From a virus, in IMG/VR virus record IMGVR_UViG_3300035698_017019, positions 1 through 35,231 of that record: DNA of 35,231 nt; one strand, given 5' to 3'. Within the stretch, counting starts at the first letter, position 1, and each line of letters starts with the position of its first letter. Below, in pieces: positions 7,712 through 15,822 of the stretch. The notes beneath the pieces were generated by a model, which worked only from the letters and a program-made list of their open reading frames with translations, ran no database searches and was not told the DNA's origin. The position numbers and the translations under genes are program-made.

Positions 7712-9637
7712 TTACTCTCCTAACACAGCGTTCGTGTCCATATAAACAACAGGATCATATGAAGCTCCATCATATAATATTTCAAAATGAAGATGTGGCC
7801 CAGTAGATGCACCGGTGCTACCTTCCATTGCTATAACTTGACCTTTTTTAACTTCTTGCCCAGCTTTAACATATAACTTACTACAATGTAAATATCTAGT
7901 CTTGACCTTTTCACCATGTTTCATGATTATCATTAAACCACCACTACTAGAATTTATTGCATGCAAAACTTTACCATCAGAAGCAGCGACAATATTACTA
8001 ATATTTCTCCCAGGGGTACTTATATCAATACCTCTATGAAAAGTTTTATTGTGAGTAATAGGATGTATTCTATATCCATATGGTGAAGTTATACATTGAT
8101 TAGTACCTATTTTTATAGTAGGCATTGGATGTATAAATGTATAAGCTTTATTATCAAAAGATTTTAATCTATAAACTTGACTATCTAATTCCTCATCGGC
8201 GGCATTTTTTATCATTAAGTTTATTTTAACATCAACATCTTTATCTAATGTTCCTGAAATGATACCGCTCGGGTTCAATGAAATATTATTTGGTAAACTA
8301 CCCGATTTTAAACTCCATGTAACTGGAACTGAATTGTTAGTTGTTTCAAGATTAGTTTTTATTTCATTATCTTCATATGTAGGAATGAACTTAGTTTTGA
8401 TTTTATTCTCTTCCTCTTCTTCTGGCTCCGAATATTTTGGATCCGTTTTATCATTAGTTGCTTTAGAATATGAATACTCAGTTTTCATTGATTCTTCCCC
8501 AGCAGTATCATTATTTTTATTGTATTCTGTAAGGTTAATATATTCTATAAGATCGGTTTCTTTAACCTTAATATCTGTTTTATATTCAACTTCTCTCTCA
8601 TCATCTGAACCATTTGGCTTCCCACCGGACATATCTTGATTACGATCACCATTTGGTGTTGCAACATTTGCCGGCTTGCCTGGTTTTGATTTATTAGATT
8701 GCCCCCAATATATTGAAGCGTCCATATTATGTGTTCCTATTGATTTATCATGAATTTCAGAACCAGATCCTCTATAAAAATTTTCAGATGAATATAAATG
8801 CATTTCTTTATTGGCTGACATGTATATATTTTTATTTGATAAAAAATGCATATCCTTTTCAGATGTCAATCTAAATTCATCTTTAGTATACATATTTATA
8901 GGACCTTCAAAGAAAATATTTAAAGAATCATCTTTCAATATCATATTTATATAATCACCATTTTTATTTTTAATTAATATTTTCATTAAACCGGTTCCAT
9001 CAACAGCGACGCCTTCTCTTTCATCAATTAAAATTGTATTCTGATTGCCTTTTATTTTATAAACATGCTTTTTAACATCAGATTGTTTTCTTTCATTGAA
9101 CATATAATCAGAAGAATTTTCAGGTCTTTTTTCCGGGAACAATTTTTCATTTTTATTTCCAGTTAATTCAATTCTTTCATCAAATGGATCATCTGATACC
9201 ATAATTGTCTTTCCTTTTGGGGAACGATGTTTGACCCATTTTTTATACCAATCAGGATTTTTTTCCCATGCACCGGCCTTACCTATTTGATTTTCTGGCG
9301 GGAGCTCTATGTGTTCTATATCTAAAACACCATCATAGAATGCTCGATTGGGGTTACCCGATTCAAAAAAAATCCAAACCCAAGAACCAGGAATAGGAAT
9401 ATTACTTTCCCCATAAAATTGATCATTTTTCTCATTGCTATTTCTCCCACCTATTGAATTATTTGCAGGACAGGCCCAAGTAAAATCGGAACTATCATCT
9501 ATCATATAATCAGGAATAAATACTTTAACTCTACCAAATTGTCGAGGATCTACATTATCTTTTACCAATCCTCTATATCTTCCATCCAACTTTGCTCCTG
9601 GGGACTCATTGAGAATTGGCTGTTTAGAAATATCCAT
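7712..9637 (-). CDS. gp5/VgrG-like baseplate hub spike with C-terminal M23 peptidase
   Basis: A 641-aa tail spike. Residues ~15-120 form a gp5-type OB domain (GRYRGLVKDNVDPRQFGRVKVFIP ... WVWIFFESGNPNRAFYDG). Residues ~150-330 are repetitive beta-strand sequence consistent with a triple-stranded helix. Residues ~335-425 are a charged linker, and ~430-495 resemble an Ig-like 'putative Ig' domain (SLPNNISLNPSGIISGTL). The C-terminal ~130 residues are an M23/LytM zinc endopeptidase: H534 and D538 (FHRGID), H584, and H615-x-H617 (GPHLHF). In T4 gp5 the cutting domain is a lysozyme placed between OB and helix; here a peptidase at the C-terminus serves to cut the peptide cross-links. ATG at 9637 follows the previous stop directly. 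Confidence 0.88.
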   Translation of the reverse strand: MDISKQPILNESPGAKLDGRYRGLVKDNVDPRQFGRVKVFIPDYMIDDSSDFTWACPANNSIGGRNSNEKNDQFYGESNIPIPGSWVWIFFESGNPNRAFYDGVLDIEHIELPPENQIGKAGAWEKNPDWYKKWVKHRSPKGKTIMVSDDPFDERIELTGNKNEKLFPEKRPENSSDYMFNERKQSDVKKHVYKIKGNQNTILIDEREGVAVDGTGLMKILIKNKNGDYINMILKDDSLNIFFEGPINMYTKDEFRLTSEKDMHFLSNKNIYMSANKEMHLYSSENFYRGSGSEIHDKSIGTHNMDASIYWGQSNKSKPGKPANVATPNGDRNQDMSGGKPNGSDDEREVEYKTDIKVKETDLIEYINLTEYNKNNDTAGEESMKTEYSYSKATNDKTDPKYSEPEEEEENKIKTKFIPTYEDNEIKTNLETTNNSVPVTWSLKSGSLPNNISLNPSGIISGTLDKDVDVKINLMIKNAADEELDSQVYRLKSFDNKAYTFIHPMPTIKIGTNQCITSPYGYRIHPITHNKTFHRGIDISTPGRNISNIVAASDGKVLHAINSSSGGLMIIMKHGEKVKTRYLHCSKLYVKAGQEVKKGQVIAMEGSTGASTGPHLHFEILYDGASYDPVVYMDTNAVLGE

Positions 9638-10522
9638 TTAAAAACTCCATTTGTAAATAGTGTTATCATAATATCTTAATAAACTATTATATGCGCCTTC
9701 ATTAAAAATTTTAAAAATTGGAGGGAATAATTTATTATGAAATCTTGTTGATATAATACTCGCACCAAAATACATACCATCTTCAAATATCACAAGATTG
9801 TTTGGGCCAAGCCTTTGCAAAATGGTTGATGTGAATTGAAATTTATCAAGGCCAACAAATAAATCCTGTGATAATAATTCAATGAATGAATCAATTGTAT
9901 AAAAATTACCAATATCTATTTTTGATGCTTCAATAAAATTACTCACTGGTGTAGTATATCTTGAATGTTGAAGAATTTTTGCTACTGCATCTTTAATATT
10001 TTTCTGTTTATTCATCCCCAAGTAACTAAATAATTTACAATAAAAATCTAATAATTCTTGTTTATCAACTTCTAAAGAAAAAAGACCGTATTTTCTTCCG
10101 AACACCTTAGCCATTATACCAGTAAGCATTGATCCCATATTTATCCACTCAACAAAAGGAACCAAATCTCTTCTCAAAGCAAAATAAATAAATGAACAAT
10201 ATGTAAATACAGATAAATTTAAATTTCTATCCTTTAATGGTATCCCTCCCAAAGATGCAATATTTAATGCAACTCGTTTATTTTTATCTATTTTACAAAT
10301 CAATGGATAATTCGGATCACTATCAATTAAAAATTTTGAATCTGGTTTGGAAATATTATTTTTTAAATATTCAACTATCATCCCAAAATAATTTCTAATT
10401 TTGTCTGGTTGTCTTATAGAATCTAACCTCAAAGCATCAACCATGAGCATATAATCATCCCGGGGGATCCTAAATATTTCCGGGTATTTATCTTCTTTAA
10501 GTAAAATGAATTTTTCTGACAT
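9638..10522 (-). CDS. Conserved-looking tail-module protein, unknown
   Basis: A 294-aa soluble, mainly helical protein with no signal peptide, Cys cluster or recognised motif. The middle (about 85-150) is hydrophobic and could form a buried core (LNIASLGGIPLKD, SVFTYCSFIYFALRRDLVPF). Its stop codon touches the start of the hub gene, so the two are surely co-translated. In T4-type phages the hub is built with small assembly factors (gp26, gp28, gp51), and this gene could hold such a place, but I see no sequence proof. The upstream ribosome site is weak (AAAGG 13 nt away). Confidence 0.55.
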   Translation of the reverse strand: MSEKFILLKEDKYPEIFRIPRDDYMLMVDALRLDSIRQPDKIRNYFGMIVEYLKNNISKPDSKFLIDSDPNYPLICKIDKNKRVALNIASLGGIPLKDRNLNLSVFTYCSFIYFALRRDLVPFVEWINMGSMLTGIMAKVFGRKYGLFSLEVDKQELLDFYCKLFSYLGMNKQKNIKDAVAKILQHSRYTTPVSNFIEASKIDIGNFYTIDSFIELLSQDLFVGLDKFQFTSTILQRLGPNNLVIFEDGMYFGASIISTRFHNKLFPPIFKIFNEGAYNSLLRYYDNTIYKWSF

Positions 10523-10539
10523 TATTACAGGAACCTTTC

Positions 10540-12654
10540 TTAATTATTTCTATAACTTATAATTTTTGATTTTATTTGATTATCTAATATATTAGTTAAA
10601 CTTTCATTAACAACAGTTTCTTCTATAATATTAGAAATTATTGGCATATATTCCATCCTGGTATATACAATATCGTATTTGTTTTCAGTTGTAAATTTTG
10701 ACCATGAGATAATAAAACTTCCATCACTAAAACCAAAAACATCAGGATATGAATTTTCCAAATCTTCTTCATTATTAATAATGAATTCATTCAATAATTT
10801 TGTACCATTGCTATTAAAAATCTTTGCCATTATTTTTGAATAATAATCTTCATGATGCAAGTCCTGCCAAACAATAATAAATCTCCCAGAATTTAATTCT
10901 GAAATAACCGGGTTGATTTGATCACCTAAAAAATAATTATCATTCACATTAGTTTCATTTAATATAACAATTACTTCTTTTGTACTAATATTATAAGTAA
11001 AACTTTTCATAAAAATATTATAACCATCTTCCACAGTTTTACCCTGCCATGATATAATAAATGAATCATCTTCTTTAACTAACAACGACGGGGATTTTTG
11101 ATGATCATCTTTAAATGAACTAACAATCAAATCACTTGATGTTTCTTCTATCTTTCCTAGAATATTATATTCTGGTTTTAATATTGGGGTGCCATTTATA
11201 TCATATATAGCATAAACTATTTCAGTTTCAACATTACCAATGGGACCAAAATCTGTTGACCAAGTAATTATAAAATCTCCATTGCTAAAAAAATCAACAG
11301 TGGGGTTCATTTCAAAATATAATGAATTATTAGTTATTTTAAATTCATCTTTTACTATTTCAAATATATTAGAGGAACCGATTCTATATATCTTGCACAT
11401 CAAATTATATTTTCCCTCATGAAAACTTTGCCATATTATAGAAATATAATGATATATCATTCCACCGATATTTTTTTCATATGAAGCAATGCATGGATTT
11501 CTTTGATCCATCCATGTATTATTAGAATTAATAAGAAACTGTTCAGTTGTACTTCCAGTCCCTGTAAATAATTTTGCATATATACCCTTACCAAAAACAT
11601 CTTCACTTTTAGTTTTTGTCATATCAATTTCAATTATAGCAGTACCATTTGTGATATATTCTTTACCCAATTCAAATTTAATTCTAATTCCATATTCTAA
11701 AATATATCCTTCATCAATACTTGCATTTGAAATATTAATGGGTCCAAATTCTGATGACCATGTTCCAGATGAGCCTTCTTTTCTACTCCAACTGAATGTA
11801 TTATTGTCACTTAAAATTTTTATCTTATAATAAATGAAATCAATAGTATCACTTGGATCATTATAAGTTAAACCACTAACCCAAGATAATAAATTATCTG
11901 ATCCAAAATTATCATAAGTAACATCAAACAAGTCAGTTTTTTCCGTTGCTTCCCAAACTGAAACATATTTTCCATCATTCAAGTTTGCAGTTGAAACATT
12001 CTCTCTGTTTATGTAAAGATCCTCAGTTGTGTATCTTAATTTAGTATCACCTTTTAGAATGGTTCCATCATATTTAAAGTTCTTAAACCAGATATTCCAG
12101 TAAAAATTATCTACATTTTGAATATCATAATCTTGCCATGACAACAAGAAATCATTTTTAACAGGAGTCAAGTTTAAATTTTCTAATATTATTTCTTCTG
12201 TCACTTCAAAAGTATCTGAAGTTATTTCAACTAATATATTAGAATTTTTAATATAATCATCATAATTTATATCTAATGGTTCAAGGGATGTTACACCATT
12301 TCTTGCAACATCATTTATTATATTTACTAGATGGGTTCTATTTGGAACTATTATTTCATCTTTTATAAAATCTTCATTACAGAAACAATTATTTATAAAT
12401 AATAATATATAAGAAAATGATTTGTTTTGATATTCATCCTCTGCTAAATATTCTGGGCGTTTATAATATCTAGGAATCATTTTAACTTTCTTAGAATTCA
12501 ATAATAAATTATATTTATATTTTTCTAATATGTTTAAATCACATGACACAAAATCAATACCATCATTTGTTATATACGAATTTCTAATTTTATCCAAATT
12601 GGTTATAGATGATTCGTATGTAATTGCTTCATTATATATATTGGTAGTTGGCAT
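10540..12654 (-). CDS. Tail protein: gp53-like N-terminus fused to beta-propeller-like repeats
   Basis: A 704-aa protein (ATG at 12654, GAGGAG upstream), first gene after a strong terminator. Residues ~1-125 resemble the T4 gp53 baseplate-wedge domain (IPRYYKRPEYLAEDEYQN, then an LLFINN segment). The rest is beta-rich and holds at least six spaced repeats built around '(F)IISW': for example IITWSTDFGP, FIISWQGKTV, FIIVWQDLHH and FIISWSKFTT, each followed by a strand 'Y.I..K.F...G'. Such W-repeats resemble bacterial adhesin and hemolysin-associated propeller repeats, so the C-terminus probably binds the host surface or sugars. There is little Cys and no membrane segment. The gp53 link is moderate; the repeats are plain. 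Confidence 0.65.
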   Translation of the reverse strand: MPTTNIYNEAITYESSITNLDKIRNSYITNDGIDFVSCDLNILEKYKYNLLLNSKKVKMIPRYYKRPEYLAEDEYQNKSFSYILLFINNCFCNEDFIKDEIIVPNRTHLVNIINDVARNGVTSLEPLDINYDDYIKNSNILVEITSDTFEVTEEIILENLNLTPVKNDFLLSWQDYDIQNVDNFYWNIWFKNFKYDGTILKGDTKLRYTTEDLYINRENVSTANLNDGKYVSVWEATEKTDLFDVTYDNFGSDNLLSWVSGLTYNDPSDTIDFIYYKIKILSDNNTFSWSRKEGSSGTWSSEFGPINISNASIDEGYILEYGIRIKFELGKEYITNGTAIIEIDMTKTKSEDVFGKGIYAKLFTGTGSTTEQFLINSNNTWMDQRNPCIASYEKNIGGMIYHYISIIWQSFHEGKYNLMCKIYRIGSSNIFEIVKDEFKITNNSLYFEMNPTVDFFSNGDFIITWSTDFGPIGNVETEIVYAIYDINGTPILKPEYNILGKIEETSSDLIVSSFKDDHQKSPSLLVKEDDSFIISWQGKTVEDGYNIFMKSFTYNISTKEVIVILNETNVNDNYFLGDQINPVISELNSGRFIIVWQDLHHEDYYSKIMAKIFNSNGTKLLNEFIINNEEDLENSYPDVFGFSDGSFIISWSKFTTENKYDIVYTRMEYMPIISNIIEETVVNESLTNILDNQIKSKIISYRNN

Positions 12655-12687
12655 TTTGTTATATTCTCCTCAAATAAATATAATATA

Positions 12688-12720
12688 AAAAAAGGCCCCT
12701 CATTGAGAGGGGCCTTTTTT
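12688..12720. terminator. Strong bidirectional rho-independent terminator
   Basis: Perfect stem GGCCCCTC (12694-12701) / GAGGGGCC (12707-12714) with a 5-nt loop, flanked by A-tracts on the left and T-tracts on the right, so it works on either strand. It ends the transcript of the HNH-like gene, whose stop codon overlaps it, and insulates the tail operon starting at 12654. Confidence 0.92.
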
Positions 12721-13381
12721 ATTCAGTTGGGTAATTATTTTTTACCCATGAGGAATTATGAACCTTAATATCCTCATATTTTTTAATTAAATCTTTAACA
12801 TCCTGATCAAATTGAAATTGATCTAATAAATTTTTCCAATTACCATGAACCATGTCTATTGGAATATCTAACTTTCCGTTGTGAAATTTTTCATGCATGG
12901 AAGTTATCAATGGAATATAACCAACCTTATTTTCATAATGCAACTTCATGACTTGTTCTGCCACATCATATGTAGTAAATTTACTATGGGTGTTCATATA
13001 GTTTCCTATAACACCTTTAATAATATTTTCCAAATTTATAGGATGATGATGAATATCTATACTACAATCTTCATTTGTTTCCTTTGTTATAAAACAATAA
13101 TCATCATTTAATACATCGGTAACATATTTCCGCCAAATTGAATATTCAGGAGAAGATCTAACCATTCTTTTTATTGAATTTAAATATTTGCGTTCTTCTT
13201 TATAATCACAGAAATCTCCAATTTTATAAGAAAGATCATAGAACCCCTCAGATTGTAGGGTTGGGTTTTCTATGTCTTCATCATCAGATAAAATTAAAGT
13301 TTTTGATCTATCATAATCCAAAGACATACTTGGAAGAATTTCAATTTCATTAGATTCTTCAAATAATAAATCGTCGTTCAT
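12719..13381 (-). CDS. HNH-like protein, unknown role
   Basis: A 220-aa protein with an acidic N-terminus (Asp/Glu-rich, residues 1-50). From residue 95 it has a pattern recalling HNH/treble-clef nucleases: C96 (YCFITKE), then IDIHHHP with H111-H113, a helix, and H163-x3-H167 in 'SMHEKFHNG'. The classical CxxC pairs are missing, so metal binding would rest on His and one Cys. This could be a phage recombination or packaging nuclease or an inactive relative. It is the last gene of a four-gene unit (15119-12719), and its start overlaps the previous gene by 23 nt, so translation is coupled. Nuclease activity is inferred only. Confidence 0.55.
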   Translation of the reverse strand: MNDDLLFEESNEIEILPSMSLDYDRSKTLILSDDEDIENPTLQSEGFYDLSYKIGDFCDYKEERKYLNSIKRMVRSSPEYSIWRKYVTDVLNDDYCFITKETNEDCSIDIHHHPINLENIIKGVIGNYMNTHSKFTTYDVAEQVMKLHYENKVGYIPLITSMHEKFHNGKLDIPIDMVHGNWKNLLDQFQFDQDVKDLIKKYEDIKVHNSSWVKNNYPTE

Positions 13382-13871
13382 GATTCAAGCTCCCTTCATA
13401 ACCCTTCTCTCTTTTTTCTCTGGCCTTTCTTTTTAATTCGTCTCTCTTCTTAATTTCGAGTTCATCTTTTCTTCTTGGATAATCCAAAACTGCATGTTCT
13501 CTAGAACAATATTCTTGAAATCCCTGTCTAAGATTAACAAACCTGGTTTTATTATTACATAAGGGATACATACATATACCTTCAGTTTTATTTTTCTTTA
13601 TAAATCTTTCATAGTATTTTTCAATACCAATTTCAGGATGCATTTTTTTAATATGTATAGCCAAACCCGCTATACCTTTAAGTTCTTTATTACATATTTT
13701 ACATTCAACCATATGCCGTGCCATAAGCATTTTCTCAAAATATGAATCTGCATCTGTTTTATTTTTTTTATATGGACTTAATGATTGAGGAACACTACTT
13801 CTATATCTTTTATATTCCACTTGTTCTTTATCATTTAAAAAAGTTTCTTTAGTTCTTGCATCTCTATCCAC
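13359..13871 (-). CDS. Zinc-finger protein with C2H2 and treble-clef-like fingers
   Basis: A 170-aa protein starting at a GTG (13871) with no clear ribosome site, probably coupled to the upstream gene ending at 13880. The N-terminal ~50 residues are charged. Residues 57-78 form a C2H2 finger (C57, C60, H73, H78). A second cluster C100, C105, C122, H126 follows, with the spacing of the 'C..C...T.F.....G...+CS..C' module common in phage proteins. The C-terminal ~45 residues are a Lys/Arg/Glu-rich helix. It is homologous to the partial gene at 1-403 over both fingers but lacks its TNL..GVE repeats. Nucleic-acid binding is likely; the role in the phage is unknown. Confidence 0.7.
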   Translation of the reverse strand: MDRDARTKETFLNDKEQVEYKRYRSSVPQSLSPYKKNKTDADSYFEKMLMARHMVECKICNKELKGIAGLAIHIKKMHPEIGIEKYYERFIKKNKTEGICMYPLCNNKTRFVNLRQGFQEYCSREHAVLDYPRRKDELEIKKRDELKRKAREKREKGYEGSLNHERRFII

Positions 13872-13879
13872 TGGATTAT

Positions 13880-14359
13880 TTAAATTTTTTTTTCCGGTTG
13901 ATCAATATTTTCTTCTTCTTTTGGTTGTTCTTTAGGAGTGGGAGGGGTTTCCTTCTCGGATCCTCCATCCATTTCATTTTCCATTTTTTCTAAGTAATCA
14001 TAATATTTTAAATTTTCAGATAAATGATCCAATGAAATTTTCTTTGAAATTTCATTATCATCGGTATGTTCATATTCAACTTTAATGCCTTTATCCAAAT
14101 CAGATTTGGATAATTTTCTTAGATTAATTGAAGCTGGGCCATTTGATTTACCCTCAGTTAACAAAAACTTGGCCAGTCTTTGTGCTGATTTGAAAATTAT
14201 AAGTTTAACTTGTTCTATATTTACATTAGCTTCTTTTGACCAAACTTCAATATCATTCTCAGATATTTTATCGGTCATGGAAATCCAATTTAAAACGGAT
14301 CTTTCTAATTTATTAGCTGGATCTTCCATTGATTCAATAAGATATTTGTATATTTTCAT
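13880..14359 (-). CDS. Hypothetical protein with acidic Pro-rich tail
   Basis: The frame can be opened at a TTG (14383), but the ATG at 14359 follows AAAAGGA by 7 nt and is preferred, giving 159 aa. The N-terminal ~80 residues look like a small helical domain (LERSVLNWISMTDKISENDI). Residues 85-130 are mixed and charged. The last 30 are disordered, acidic and proline-rich (ETPPTPKEQPKEEE). No cysteines, membrane segments or recognised domain. It is co-transcribed with an unknown protein upstream and a zinc-finger protein downstream. The function is unknown. Confidence 0.6.
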   Translation of the reverse strand: MKIYKYLIESMEDPANKLERSVLNWISMTDKISENDIEVWSKEANVNIEQVKLIIFKSAQRLAKFLLTEGKSNGPASINLRKLSKSDLDKGIKVEYEHTDDNEISKKISLDHLSENLKYYDYLEKMENEMDGGSEKETPPTPKEQPKEEENIDQPEKKI

Positions 14360-14372
14360 ATCATGTTCCTTT

Positions 14373-15119
14373 TTATCTTCCAAAAAGTTGATTGGATGAT
14401 TTATTGATATAACCCATTGTTGGTTCTTTAATACCCAAAACTCTATCCATTTCTTTATATGATACTATAGAAGGTCTAGAGCCTAAATGTTTAGAATATA
14501 AAGTTATAATTGATTGGGTAGTATCATCTATTACAATTTCACTCCAACCAATTGAATATAATGTTTCCATTAATTTTTCATCACTAAGATATGATTCCAA
14601 ATTAACAACATCACCTTTAGTTAGGAAAACAACATTATCTTTTATATTGAGATATTGGGATCCTTTTTTGAAAAAAGTTTTGAAATAATTGGATAACATT
14701 GAGACTGCTGACTTTTTAAAAGTTGAAGCTTTATATATACCCTTCGCCAAATTTCTAGCAAGTTCTTTACCATTTTCAAATTTAACCAATACCTTACATG
14801 ATACAACATAATCTATAGGTCTCATTGAACCATCTGGCATTCTGCTTGGGATTGAAATTGTTACATCCGTTGGTGCCATACCTGTTGTTGACATAGAAGA
14901 GAACTTATTTTCATTTAGAATTCTATTTGAAACTTTTTTCATATTAATAGAATTTGTGCGAGTTATAAAATTTCCAACCATGTCTACAGAGTTTCCAACT
15001 TTTTCTAATATATTATCTTTATATAAACTAATATAAAAGATTTCCATCAATTTTGTGATATTCGCAGCCATTTCCGGATTAATGGAATCACTGCTAACTC
15101 CTGATACACTTACTAACAT
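14373..15119 (-). CDS. Hypothetical protein, possible virion or assembly protein
   Basis: A 248-aa protein with ATG at 15119 and AGGAG upstream; first gene of the 15119-12719 unit and placed after a terminator. The sequence is mixed alpha/beta without Cys clusters or transmembrane segments. A stretch around residues 80-125 (TDVTISIPSRMPDGSMRPIDYVVSC) looks like a beta-sheet core, and the 170-215 region has a run of short strands. I do not recognise a family. Phage genes in this position, between recombination and tail genes, are often neck, tail-completion or head proteins, but this is only context. Confidence 0.55.
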   Translation of the reverse strand: MLVSVSGVSSDSINPEMAANITKLMEIFYISLYKDNILEKVGNSVDMVGNFITRTNSINMKKVSNRILNENKFSSMSTTGMAPTDVTISIPSRMPDGSMRPIDYVVSCKVLVKFENGKELARNLAKGIYKASTFKKSAVSMLSNYFKTFFKKGSQYLNIKDNVVFLTKGDVVNLESYLSDEKLMETLYSIGWSEIVIDDTTQSIITLYSKHLGSRPSIVSYKEMDRVLGIKEPTMGYINKSSNQLFGR

Positions 15120-15146
15120 GGTTTATCTCCTGATCGTATAATTAAA

Positions 15147-15184
15147 AAAATAGGATTTGATTTACGCAAATCAAATCCTATTTT
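15147..15184. terminator. Rho-independent terminator with 17-bp perfect stem
   Basis: Left arm 15147-15163 (AAAATAGGATTTGATTT) pairs perfectly with 15168-15184 around the loop ACGC. On the minus strand it is followed by a T-tract (15150 downward), and it lies 24 nt after the stop of the 176-aa gene. Confidence 0.88.
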
Positions 15185-15208
15185 ATATTCTTTAAAAATT
15201 TTAATCAA

Positions 15209-15739
15209 TTAAAATTTTTCATATTTAGTTACGATATCAAGGATGTCTTCCTTCACTGCATTATAAGTTTCAGTGAGAAGTTCACTCTCAAGACAATTAG
15301 TAGTTACAACTGAGCTTTCAGCATTTATCATTGGCATTGCAAGAATTAGTGAATCGAGTGCTATACCCTTAATTGTTTTAATTGTAGTATTTTTAACTTC
15401 AATCTTGGCAGTATTAGTATTCTCAAGAGATACTAAATTCTTAATATAATTTTTACCCTTTTTAGTTTCAATTATATTAATTGCATTTTCCTTGGCTATA
15501 TTTGCTTCTTCAATGGATTCACCAAAAATATTCTGAGGATTTCTAAGAGCATTCTTAAGAGATGTTTTATAGAATCTGTGAAGATCTAAAGCTGTGGAAA
15601 TGAGAGTAGCTTTATCAGAGATATAATTCTGATAATCTTTTACAGTCATAACATCCTTTGGTGCTGCATTTTCAAAACATATATGATCAATTGATTTCCA
15701 AAATTTAATAGCCAGTATCTTTTGTGTTTTTTTGTTCAT
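15209..15739 (-). CDS. Stand-alone 176-aa protein, probably strongly expressed
   Basis: This gene forms its own transcription unit: a near-perfect copy of the promoter element lies about 36-55 nt upstream, a good ribosome site (GGAG) precedes the ATG at 15739, and a 17-bp stem terminator follows the stop. The protein is soluble and mainly helical in its first 95 residues, with Lys/Asn-rich surface and a second half richer in Val/Thr/Ile. There are no cysteine clusters or membrane segments, and codons look a little less AT-extreme than in neighbours. Such an insulated unit suggests a protein needed in many copies, such as a decoration, DNA-binding or internal protein. No family is recognised. 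Confidence 0.6.
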   Translation of the reverse strand: MNKKTQKILAIKFWKSIDHICFENAAPKDVMTVKDYQNYISDKATLISTALDLHRFYKTSLKNALRNPQNIFGESIEEANIAKENAINIIETKKGKNYIKNLVSLENTNTAKIEVKNTTIKTIKGIALDSLILAMPMINAESSVVTTNCLESELLTETYNAVKEDILDIVTKYEKF

Positions 15740-15774
15740 TGAAATTTACTCCTTAATAGATATTTTTTAGAAAG

Positions 15775-15793
15775 TTATTATATTTTGTTCTAA
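15775..15793 (-). promoter_or_regulatory. Putative phage promoter element, copy 4
   Basis: The minus strand reads TTTAGAACAAAATATAATAA, identical to copy 3 over 20 nt, in the gap between uvsX and the 176-aa gene. It drives a single gene closed by a terminator. Confidence 0.62.
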
Positions 15794-15822
15794 AAAAAAT
15801 TTTATTTTATATTGATAATTTA

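Noticed and set aside
8259-8639. 126-codon plus-strand open frame
   Set aside because: It lies opposite the hub gene, has a Ser/Leu-rich composition typical of antisense frames, and has no ribosome site.
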